This document shows, in pieces, positions 1-6,618 of a stretch of 11,671 nucleotides of DNA (position 1 is the first letter of the stretch; the number at the start of each line of letters is the position of its first letter). This DNA is from JADJLQ01 sp964405735 (GTDB lineage Bacteria; Bacteroidota; Bacteroidia; Chitinophagales; Saprospiraceae), in contig CAYOPD010000125.1 in NCBI GenBank assembly GCA_964405735.1, forward strand, positions 1 to 11,671, read 5' to 3'. The notes under the pieces are model-generated. The model saw nothing but the letters and a program-made list of their open reading frames with translations, was not told the origin of the DNA and searched no databases. Position numbers and translations under genes: made by a program.

Positions 1-71
1 TCTTTTTTAAGCCGCCGGGCCAGGTGTCCGCCGATAAATCCGCCGCCGCCTAATACAAGAATATGTTTCAT
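1..71 (-). CDS. NAD-dependent sugar epimerase/dehydratase, N-terminal fragment cut by the window edge
   Basis: The first 23 codons are present, starting at the ATG read from 71 to 69; the rest lies beyond position 1. The peptide opens MKHILVLGGGGFIGGHLARR, a beta strand followed by the glycine-rich GxxGxxG turn that binds the NAD(P) pyrophosphate in extended short-chain dehydrogenases. This family makes or interconverts nucleotide sugars in the cytoplasm (4-epimerases, 4,6-dehydratases, GDP-mannose 3,5-epimerase, UDP-glucuronate decarboxylase). The GGFIGGHL wording resembles bacterial GDP-mannose 3,5-epimerase-like proteins, but 23 residues cannot settle the substrate. It follows the GT2 gene after 30 bases and is probably the next gene of the same operon, supplying a precursor. 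The family call is solid; the specific reaction is not. Confidence 0.85.
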   Translation of the reverse strand, partial: MKHILVLGGGGFIGGHLARRLKK

Positions 72-101
72 ACAGGTTATTATACTAAAAAGTTAATGCA
101 G

Positions 102-911
102 TTAATTTTTTCTGCTTTTTTGTTGTTCCTCATTCTCCATCGATCTTTTAAGCGAATCATCGATACGTTTTAACAGGAAGAGAAGTTCCGCATACATTCG
201 TTGTAAGGCATAGAACATCCCCCTTTTTCCATCGAGGATTCCCCGTTTTACAAAAAGCGTATACCCCAGGACCAAAAAAGGAGTTAAAACGGTTTTCATT
301 CTCCATCGGTCCACTCCGACAGGGTGATATCCCGGGGCATGCAGCTTTTCATATTCCTGGTCTGCGTACAGATTCTGGGAATCCAGCCATCGTTTTAAAG
401 GCTTGTGATCATCGTGCAAAACAGGTTGTTTTAACATTCCCGTCCGGCCGTTTACGTGTAAAAACTGAGCATGTCCATCCATGCCATACCAGCATTTCCG
501 CTTATCATATAGGATAATCCTGGGAGGTAAGGTGGTTCCGCGTAGCGGGTGACCATAGATACAGTAGATAAATGCAGCTGAATAAGCATCCAGGTTTAGC
601 TCGAGTTGCTCGATTTCTCTTAGTAAAGCGTCAGAGATCTGGTAATCCGCATCAAGGGACAAAATCCAGTGATGATTCGTCAGCGTATGACCGTGATTCC
701 ACTGGTTCATGAGATTGTCAAATTTCCGTTCACAGATCCGGACATTGGGATACGTGGAGGCAATGGACTGGGTCCTGTCCGTACTGATACTGTCCAGTAA
801 AATCACCTCCTTGAATTTTATTAACCGGGACAGGGTACGGTCAATGTTATCTTCCTCATTAAAGGAGATGACAATCGGGGTGATGATGTCAAAATTTTTC
901 TGCGTGCTCAT
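102..911 (-). CDS. Family 2 glycosyltransferase, WaaE/KdtX-like
   Basis: A 269-residue GT-A glycosyltransferase that should transfer a sugar from a nucleotide donor to a growing lipid-linked oligosaccharide at the cytoplasmic face of the inner membrane. Visible family marks are the N-terminal strand with ISFNEEDNI (residues 15-23), the nucleotide-binding stretch VILLDSISTDRT (36-47) and the metal-binding DAD in WILSLDADY (82-90). The C-terminal part, about residues 200-250, holds a basic and hydrophobic stretch with LFVKRGILDGKRG. That layout is typical of the WaaE-like branch named after the lipopolysaccharide core beta-1,4-glucosyltransferase; length also fits. There is no clear multi-pass membrane domain. 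The ATG start overlaps the stop of the upstream GT4 gene by 4 bases (ATGA), which indicates translational coupling. Linkage and donor sugar cannot be predicted. Confidence 0.93.
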   Translation of the reverse strand: MSTQKNFDIITPIVISFNEEDNIDRTLSRLIKFKEVILLDSISTDRTQSIASTYPNVRICERKFDNLMNQWNHGHTLTNHHWILSLDADYQISDALLREIEQLELNLDAYSAAFIYCIYGHPLRGTTLPPRIILYDKRKCWYGMDGHAQFLHVNGRTGMLKQPVLHDDHKPLKRWLDSQNLYADQEYEKLHAPGYHPVGVDRWRMKTVLTPFLVLGYTLFVKRGILDGKRGMFYALQRMYAELLFLLKRIDDSLKRSMENEEQQKSRKN

Positions 912-2050
912 AAAGACCCGGCTTGGTCGGTGATCATACGGTACATGTCTTCATACCGTTTAATGAGTGCTTTCTCGCCGAAATGGGAATGCACCAGGGA
1001 AGGCGCTTGCTCCCGTATCCGTTCCCTTTCTCCGGGGTTTTCATGGATATAACGGATCATTTTCTTCCAGTCCTCCAACCGGGCAGGCACAACCCAACCC
1101 AGGTTATTTTCGATTACATAGGCACTGGAGCCAACGTTTTCAGAAATTAATATCGGGGTGCCTACGCTCAGGGACTCCATGACAACGTTACCAAAGTTTT
1201 CCGTCCTGGATGGCAAAACCAACAAATCAGCTTTCGCCAGGCAGTTCCATTTTTCCGCGCCTTCCAGGCTGGGAGACCAATTTATGGCAGAGGGATGATT
1301 CACCTGCGTTTTAAGCTCCTCCAGATAAGCAGGGTCTCCGGATCCCACAATATCCAACCGGAAAGGTATACCCAGCGAACGATCAAAAACGTCCAGCAGA
1401 AACTCAATATTCTTGACCGGATGAATTCTGCCCATGAACACCACTTTGAGCTCCGTGGCGTTCAAATCACGGGAATACGTTGTTTGCGGCAAAGAGATGA
1501 GGTTAGGGATCTGAACACACGCAGATTTTTTGAACAAGTACATCAGTTCGGCTTTTTCTTTGCCGGAAGTCACATGAAAAATAAGATTATGCAATAACCA
1601 ACGGCCGAACAGCCGGTGGAACCATTTCTTCAGCCATGCATTTTGATGCGTAAAGGAAAAAGCGGATAATGTGCCTCGAGTGGATAAAACAGGCCTGATT
1701 CCTTTAATCCTGCAGATCATTACGGCGGGGATGGCTACCATGTTCCACCAGGCATGAATGTGAATCACATCATACTGGCGAGCCTTACGCCAAAACTTAA
1801 GCAAAAGTCCGGGACTGAAATTAGACTGATCTTTCGTCCAGCGTGAAAAGTAGATCACCGAAACATGATCAACCTCATGTCTTTTTCCTGTTTCGACATC
1901 TAATTGCGTCACACCATTGGCATTCGTTGTCAAAACCGTCACGTCATGGTGGTTTCTTACAAGCGCCTCGCACAAGAGGGATACGGAATAGGTAGGGCCT
2001 CCATATACCCAGGCCGGCTTATAGGCCGGTATAATGTGGAGTATTTTCAA
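908..2050 (-). CDS. Family 4 glycosyltransferase (GT-B fold), TTG start
   Basis: A 380-residue GT-B glycosyltransferase. The N-terminal acceptor domain opens MKILHIIPAYKPAWVYGGPT, a form common in Bacteroidota and cyanobacterial polysaccharide clusters, and contains DVIHIHAWW (94-102). The C-terminal donor domain has the GRIHPVKN strand (207-214) and the GT4 EX7E motif between E284 and E292 (ENFGNVVME), followed by GTPILISENVG. It probably adds one sugar with retention of configuration to the lipid-linked repeat unit. The start codon is TTG at 2050-2048: the frame is open upstream only to a TAA at 2095-2093, with no ATG between, and the TTG places the family's usual MKIL at the N-terminus. 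The last 4 bases overlap the GT2 gene. Substrates are unknown. Confidence 0.94.
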   Translation of the reverse strand: MKILHIIPAYKPAWVYGGPTYSVSLLCEALVRNHHDVTVLTTNANGVTQLDVETGKRHEVDHVSVIYFSRWTKDQSNFSPGLLLKFWRKARQYDVIHIHAWWNMVAIPAVMICRIKGIRPVLSTRGTLSAFSFTHQNAWLKKWFHRLFGRWLLHNLIFHVTSGKEKAELMYLFKKSACVQIPNLISLPQTTYSRDLNATELKVVFMGRIHPVKNIEFLLDVFDRSLGIPFRLDIVGSGDPAYLEELKTQVNHPSAINWSPSLEGAEKWNCLAKADLLVLPSRTENFGNVVMESLSVGTPILISENVGSSAYVIENNLGWVVPARLEDWKKMIRYIHENPGERERIREQAPSLVHSHFGEKALIKRYEDMYRMITDQAGSL

Positions 2051-2328
2051 GAAAAACGTGGTTCCAGGTGAATGGGAATTATAGCCCTGGTTTTAGGTGC
2101 CGGCACGAATATGACAACCTCCAATGGAAAAAAATTCCCATGTGCCATGGGGCTGATTGACTCAAGCATGATCCACAATACTTTTGGGTCCAATCGGAAG
2201 TAATGATTCCATATCCGCTGTGATTCTTTCGAAAACAGGGGTTCAGGAGATAACATGCACCAGCGCGGTTTTTTACTAGCTATAAGGGGCAGCACTGTTA
2301 TGTTCAACCTATTGATACTGGATGCCAT
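2047..2328 (-). CDS. Doubtful 93-codon ORF in the gap between two GT4 genes
   Basis: An ATG-initiated frame of 93 codons fills most of an otherwise empty interval between two glycosyltransferase genes. I recognise no family, domain, signal peptide or membrane segment in it. It ends in TGA overlapping the TTG start of the next gene. That overlap is not independent support, because any TTG start followed by A creates the tetranucleotide TTGA. In favour of a real gene are the same strand and the tight packing elsewhere in the locus. Against it are the lack of recognisable protein features and the possibility that the region is a decayed gene or spacer. Treat it as hypothetical and probably not coding. 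Confidence 0.2.
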   Translation of the reverse strand: MASSINRLNITVLPLIASKKPRWCMLSPEPLFSKESQRIWNHYFRLDPKVLWIMLESISPMAHGNFFPLEVVIFVPAPKTRAIIPIHLEPRFS

Positions 2329-2402
2329 GAACGGTTATTTGCCGGATGGGAAATGAAGAGATTTATTCCGAATACACCAGCGTACCCATAAAATTTACTT
2401 TG
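2051..2402. other. 352-base interval without a recognisable gene
   Basis: This is the longest gap in the locus, lying between the stop of the 341-residue GT4 and the TTG start of the 380-residue GT4. It holds only the doubtful 93-codon frame. A second minus-strand frame, shared with the downstream GT4, is broken by at least seven stop codons. One of its segments (about 2161-2093) includes the words GTWEFFSIGGCHIRAGT, faintly like a left-handed beta-helix acyltransferase, but too short and interrupted to call. I see no convincing promoter, terminator hairpin or RNA gene. It may be a remnant of a deleted or decayed gene. Confidence 0.4.
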
Positions 2403-3428
2403 TTACGGGCTCGTACGACCTTTGGAGAATTCATTCTTTGGGATGCCTTCCGATAGTAAGGTTCGATACACGTTGATATATGCCTGGCAGCTGGTTTCCG
2501 CATCAAACCGGGAAACATTGTTTAGGCCCTTCTGTAGCAGTTCATTTCGGTAGGGTTCATCCTCCATAAGTCGTATAATAGCAAGTCGTATTTCCGAAAC
2601 GTCGGATGGATCCTGAATAAAAACCGCTCCGTCGCCGGCAATTTCCGGCAGAGAAGCTTTTCGAGAGGTTATCACTGGTCTGCCCGCCGCCTGTGCTTCG
2701 ATGACCGGCATGCCAAATCCCTCATACAGGCTGACAAAAGTGACAACATCCGCCATTCGGTAGGCCTCCAGTATTTCGGTAGGGGTAGCCTCATGTTTAT
2801 GCGTGTACCGTACCCCGAGAGTACCAATCCATTTTAACTGTTCGTCGGAGAGGGGCCCGATAATCGACATCGTATACGGGAGGTCTTTCAATGCTTTGAT
2901 CACCGTCTTCCAGTTTTTATGGGGATTTGTACCTACCTGCAACACAATTTTATTTCCGGGTACCGGTGTTATTGCTTGGTGCCTTAAACCCAATGGTACC
3001 GGGTTGTATATGGTCACCACCTTTTCTGCCTGTCCCGCCGGTAAAACCTGTCCAAGCATATTCCGCGTAAATCGGGAAACGGTGGTGATAGCTCCTGCGA
3101 ACTTCGCCGGCCATTGCAAATACCATTTACCATAGATCCACCTGCGAATTCCCTTCATGCCGGAATAATGGCCAATGTCATGAATCGTCAGAATACTTCG
3201 CCGCGCCGGAAGGAAAAGGGCTAACCAATACATATCACTGGTAATATGAAAAAGGTCTGAACCAGTTGCTTTAATCCGCCGGTAGTTATACCAAAATCCC
3301 TTATGCTCCTGATAGATATACCGGTCTACATCCATTTTTTCGGTGAACATAGCATAGAGATCGGAAAAGATACCCTCCACACTTTTACCTCCCCGCGCCG
3401 GATCCCGGATAATGAGCAGAACTTTCAT
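2403..3428 (-). CDS. Family 4 glycosyltransferase, mannosyltransferase-like subgroup
   Basis: A 341-residue GT-B glycosyltransferase, slightly short for GT4 but with both domains present. N-terminal landmarks are ILTIHDIGHY (79-88) and ITTVSRFTR (114-122), the helix that begins the inter-domain region. The donor domain shows VLQVGTNPHKNW (162-173), then the EX7E motif from E236 to E244 (EGFGMPVIE), AAGRPVITS and LPEIAGDGAVFIQDPSD. The EGFGMPVIEA plus PEIAGDGA combination is typical of GT4 proteins annotated as mannosyltransferases in O-antigen clusters, but that substrate is only a suggestion. It acts in the cytoplasm on a lipid-linked oligosaccharide. The ATG start lies 13 bases after the stop of the upstream GT4, so the two are surely cotranscribed. 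A gap of 352 bases follows it. Confidence 0.95.
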   Translation of the reverse strand: MKVLLIIRDPARGGKSVEGIFSDLYAMFTEKMDVDRYIYQEHKGFWYNYRRIKATGSDLFHITSDMYWLALFLPARRSILTIHDIGHYSGMKGIRRWIYGKWYLQWPAKFAGAITTVSRFTRNMLGQVLPAGQAEKVVTIYNPVPLGLRHQAITPVPGNKIVLQVGTNPHKNWKTVIKALKDLPYTMSIIGPLSDEQLKWIGTLGVRYTHKHEATPTEILEAYRMADVVTFVSLYEGFGMPVIEAQAAGRPVITSRKASLPEIAGDGAVFIQDPSDVSEIRLAIIRLMEDEPYRNELLQKGLNNVSRFDAETSCQAYINVYRTLLSEGIPKNEFSKGRTSP

Positions 3429-3441
3429 ATCGAGTAACCTG

Positions 3442-4569
3442 CTACTCCGGGTTGGTTCCGGAAAAGAGCTGATTCATCATGCTCAGATTATACGATATAG
3501 GCCATTCCAGAGCCATTTCCCGACTCCTTGACTTCATTTTTTTCCATTCACTTTCAGGCATACCCAAAGCTTGTTCCAGTATGCTCATCAAAGCAGCATG
3601 ATCTCCGTCCGGGTAAAGAAAGCCATTGATGCCTGGCTGAATCCGCTCCAGTGAACTTCCCGCCGCATCCGAAGAAATAACCGGAACGCCGCAACTCAGA
3701 CTTTCCAGAATAGAATTGGGGAACGGGTCCTCGTGTGAGGTATGCAGGGTAAAATGAGCTTCATTGAACAAACGGGGAAGATCCTGGATTTCGACCCAAC
3801 CCAGATGCTCTACATAGCCATCAAGTCCCAATGCCACGATCATCTTTTGCATCTCAGGGAGATCATCTCCCGTGCCGGCAATTCGATAGCGGAAATTTGA
3901 TTTCCCCCTTTTTATCAGGTCCGATAAGGCCTGCAAGGCAACATCTTGTCCTTTATGGTTAAAATCGATTCGACCGACTGCCAGCAAAATCACTGGTCCT
4001 CCTCTTTTATCCGGGATGGAATCCGGCATGGGGCAAAACACCGTATGATTGGTCGTAAAGGGAAAATTGATAACCCGATTTCTATCCAAAGCAAAGTATT
4101 CTATCGATCTTCTGACACCTACCTCGCCCGTAACGAAAAGTCTTCCTTTTCCGGAGGGGCTAAAAACAAATTGAAGCCATCGCTTCTTCATGACCTGGAT
4201 GAAAGTCACCCCGGGTTTTCTGGGTGTATCCGAAAAAACGCCAAATGATACCTTCCGCAACCGTAAAATAGTAATCAGGATAACATATAAAAAGTTGTCC
4301 CAGCCGGCAATGACAAAATGGTGTTTCTTAAATATTGCCGTTAAAATTAACCTCAGATCCAGGCCCATCAGGTTCTTTGCCAGGACGATGGTGGTATATT
4401 CCCCGGTACTCAGGCTTTTCCATGGATGGGATTCCAAAACGAGTTTCCGGTAATAAACGACAAGCTCAAATCTGCCGTCCGCATGAATATGCTGAAAAAG
4501 GTAATCATGATAGTACGTATAATGATTGGTGACCCAATATAACCTCGATCCGGGTGTTCTTTGCTCCAT
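3442..4569 (-). CDS. Family 4 glycosyltransferase
   Basis: A 375-residue GT-B glycosyltransferase. The N-terminal half contains YYHDYLFQHI (19-28) and a hydrophobic stretch around residues 86-105 (FVIAGWDNFLYVILITILRL), probably a membrane-contacting surface rather than a spanning helix. The C-terminal half has LLAVGRIDFNHKGQD (195-209), the GxG of IAGTGDD (230-236), and the GT4 signature HTSHEDPFPNSILES (276-290), followed by CGVPVISSDAAG. The spacing between E280 and E289 is eight residues rather than the usual seven; D281 lies seven from E289. It likely adds one residue of the repeat unit in the cytoplasm. The ATG start lies 3 bases after the stop of the FkbM methyltransferase gene. Donor and acceptor are not predictable. 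Confidence 0.94.
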   Translation of the reverse strand: MEQRTPGSRLYWVTNHYTYYHDYLFQHIHADGRFELVVYYRKLVLESHPWKSLSTGEYTTIVLAKNLMGLDLRLILTAIFKKHHFVIAGWDNFLYVILITILRLRKVSFGVFSDTPRKPGVTFIQVMKKRWLQFVFSPSGKGRLFVTGEVGVRRSIEYFALDRNRVINFPFTTNHTVFCPMPDSIPDKRGGPVILLAVGRIDFNHKGQDVALQALSDLIKRGKSNFRYRIAGTGDDLPEMQKMIVALGLDGYVEHLGWVEIQDLPRLFNEAHFTLHTSHEDPFPNSILESLSCGVPVISSDAAGSSLERIQPGINGFLYPDGDHAALMSILEQALGMPESEWKKMKSRSREMALEWPISYNLSMMNQLFSGTNPE

Positions 4570-4572
4570 CGA

Positions 4573-5316
4573 TCAGCTCTTTTTCCGTTGGTACGCAAAA
4601 CAATTTCCATCCCGCGCGGTTAACTGAAATCCCCTCTCCAGAATCGACCGGCTCACTTGTTCCACAGAGAATGGTTGACCCTGATACTCGCAGGCATGCA
4701 GTTCAGCAAATATCCAATCACATTTCTGAAGTGCATCTTGATCTTCCATGATGATTTCAATTTCAGCGCCTTCAATATCCATAACCAATGTAATGGAATC
4801 CAGATTATTGTCTTTCAGGATTGCAGCCAGGGATGTGCTCTCAACCAGTTCACCGCCCTGGGTAGCAATCTTCCCTGTCAGATTTTCGCCCTCTTTCCAT
4901 ATAAAGGAAACCGGTTGCCCTGAATAATGAATTGCCTTTTGAATAATGGAATAAGGGTGTTTCGCAAATGATTTCAGATTGTACCGGATAGCAGGGATCA
5001 GGGAAGGATTCGCTTCCACGCAAATGAACGGTTGAGTCATCCGGCTCAAAATGAGTCGGGAAATGATGCCAAGGCTTGCACCCAGTTCCACAACCGGTCT
5101 GTCCGTTGGCAACCATCGTCGGATTAACCGTGCTTCCGCACTTTCATAGAGATTCCAAAAGACTGCTGCTTTCACCTTGTCCGGCAGGTAAGGATTACGC
5201 AAATTCACTTGGACGCCATGAAAATCAGCATCTGGCCAGACTTTTGAAACCACGCGTCCGACGGATGGCATTGTCAACAGCAAGCTAATCGTTCGTTTTA
5301 TCCAGGGAATTATCAA
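4573..5316 (-). CDS. FkbM-family SAM-dependent methyltransferase, probable TTG start
   Basis: A 247-residue Rossmann-fold methyltransferase of the FkbM family, whose members O-methylate hydroxyl groups on polyketides and sugars. Visible marks are motif I VVELGASLG (75-83), the acidic strand end CVEANP (99-104), and the family-typical LVMDIEGAE (177-185) followed by IFAELH. In this locus it probably methylates a sugar of the repeat unit. No ATG lies between the upstream in-frame TAA and the conserved region, except an internal Met at residue 16. The TTG at 5316-5314 is chosen because GGAG sits 5 bases before it. The start is the least certain part: a 9-codon ATG frame ends across this TTG, and residue 16 is an alternative. 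The acceptor sugar is unknown. Confidence 0.9.
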   Translation of the reverse strand: MIIPWIKRTISLLLTMPSVGRVVSKVWPDADFHGVQVNLRNPYLPDKVKAAVFWNLYESAEARLIRRWLPTDRPVVELGASLGIISRLILSRMTQPFICVEANPSLIPAIRYNLKSFAKHPYSIIQKAIHYSGQPVSFIWKEGENLTGKIATQGGELVESTSLAAILKDNNLDSITLVMDIEGAEIEIIMEDQDALQKCDWIFAELHACEYQGQPFSVEQVSRSILERGFQLTARDGNCFAYQRKKS

Positions 5317-5553
5317 GATCGCTCCAATGAATCCTTATTCATTTACTTGTCGATTCCAATTTGGCTTACAGAATTCACTAAAATCACTAGAGAAGATACC
5401 CTCGCGATCCCAGAACCAGGTAAAAAACACGCCACTATACCCCTATAACCGGTTTGCTTTCAGACTATGACCTGCTTTTCTGAAATTGCTACACGCGGGT
5501 AATCGAATTTTTCAATGGCTCCGTATATACTTAAGAATCGTAAAAATTGCATA
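5317..5553. other. 237-base gap between the FkbM and CgeB-like genes
   Basis: No frame of useful length and no recognisable protein were found on either strand. On the minus strand a short ATG frame (5342-5313, peptide MNKDSLERS) ends across the TTG of the FkbM gene and could be a leader peptide or the remains of the original start. A weak pair, TTTCAG and CTGAAA, 16 bases apart, could fold but has no following T-run, so I do not call a terminator. A promoter for the downstream half of the operon could sit here, but I see no clear match to the Bacteroidota TAnnTTTG element. Confidence 0.4.
5322..5325 (-). promoter_or_regulatory. Ribosome binding site supporting the TTG start of the FkbM gene
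   Basis: Read on the minus strand, GGAG is followed by CGATC and then TTG, a canonical Shine-Dalgarno core at 5-base spacing. Most genes here show little or no such sequence, as expected if the organism is a bacteroidote, so this one helps choose the TTG over the internal Met at residue 16. Confidence 0.45.
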
Positions 5554-6618
5554 TTACTGTTTAAGTATCCCCTTTTGACGCAACAGGTTCAGTATACTTT
5601 CAACACGGGTATCGGATGTATGACCCGTCATAACTTTGCGATATCCTTGCCCGGCAATAGCCATCCGTTCATGCTCATGGCTCAGGTAATAATTGGCTTT
5701 CTCGACCATTTCCGCTTCGCTCGAATAAGCCTCCGCTTCGATTCCTTCCCTGAAGAGCTCCAAAAACTCGGGTGTACGCTCATGCAACAGAAAACCACCC
5801 GCCCCGGGAATGTGAAAGGTCCTTGAGGTGATCTGATCTCCGCTGCTGGCATTCCCGCCGGCCTCCGACAAGATGCCGAGGTTTATTTTGGAAGAATTGA
5901 TGGCCAGGGCGTATAGATCGCCACTGACACGCCTGGATTGAATATGATTGGTTAGCGCAGCTGATTTAGCAGTTTGCCAGTATCCACCCCATATTTTAAG
6001 GGAATAACCATCGAGATGCCGGGCTAAATACGTTAGCACCCTTTCCTTTTTTGGCGAATAGCTGCCGATAAACGAATAATCACACTTCAGCGCTTCAATC
6101 CTATATATGGAAGGATCAAGCGGACGGTGAATATCCGGATCGATACAATGCTGAATCAACGCAACCGAAGTGTAGCCAAAATGTTGCTTCAGATCTTCTA
6201 TCCCGAAACTTTTGGTGGTAAAGACAAAATCATACCAGGGGATGCAGGAAGGAATATTCCTTCCATGATCAAACAGACTGACATCCGGGTAAATACAAAT
6301 CACCGGAACTTGTCTTTTTTTGATTTCCTGAAGCGTCTTCTCACGGACAGAATACCCCTTGTAGATACACACCAAATCCGGCTCAAATAAATCCAGTTCT
6401 TCGAGAAGGGCCTGGTTATAATCAGCTGTAAAAACCGGGGAACCCAGTTTACGGGCCAGCTTAGAAACTCCCGTCCGTATTTCCGAGGGGATAAACATGT
6501 AATTGTCCACGATGGAAATAAGATGGCCCGCTCTTGAAAACGCCCGAAACAAAGAGCCGTCATCAGACCCCCTCCATTGGTTACCGATACAGAGGATCTT
6601 GTATTTTACAGGTCCCAT
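5554..6618 (-). CDS. CgeB-like glycosyltransferase (Glyco_trans_1_2 type)
   Basis: A 354-residue protein of GT-B character resembling the YkvP/CgeB group of glycosyltransferases, named after a Bacillus spore-coat protein. The N-terminal domain starts KYKILCIGNQWRGSD (5-19) and includes DLVCIYKGYSV (81-91). A central YSFIGSYSPKKERVL (181-195) begins the C-terminal domain. The diagnostic segment is DQITSRTFHIPGAGGFLLHE (261-280), the family's arginine and GxxG patch at the donor site, followed by an acidic stretch ending EMVEKANYYLSHEHERMAIA. It should act in the cytoplasm as one of the five transferases of the locus. The ATG start overlaps the polymerase gene by 13 bases. The family call is good; the reaction is unassigned. 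Confidence 0.85.
   Translation of the reverse strand: MGPVKYKILCIGNQWRGSDDGSLFRAFSRAGHLISIVDNYMFIPSEIRTGVSKLARKLGSPVFTADYNQALLEELDLFEPDLVCIYKGYSVREKTLQEIKKRQVPVICIYPDVSLFDHGRNIPSCIPWYDFVFTTKSFGIEDLKQHFGYTSVALIQHCIDPDIHRPLDPSIYRIEALKCDYSFIGSYSPKKERVLTYLARHLDGYSLKIWGGYWQTAKSAALTNHIQSRRVSGDLYALAINSSKINLGILSEAGGNASSGDQITSRTFHIPGAGGFLLHERTPEFLELFREGIEAEAYSSEAEMVEKANYYLSHEHERMAIAGQGYRKVMTGHTSDTRVESILNLLRQKGILKQ

Noticed and set aside
2093..2161. Minus-strand segment reading VNQPHGTWEFFSIGGCHIRAGT, faintly like a hexapeptide acyltransferase
   Set aside because: Only 22 codons between two stops, with more stops upstream; kept as a hint for the decayed-gene idea, not as a pseudogene call.
5461..5495. 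TTTCAG/CTGAAA hairpin as a terminator in the 237-base gap
   Set aside because: Short arms, a 16-base loop and no following T-run on the transcribed strand; terminating here would also separate clearly related genes.
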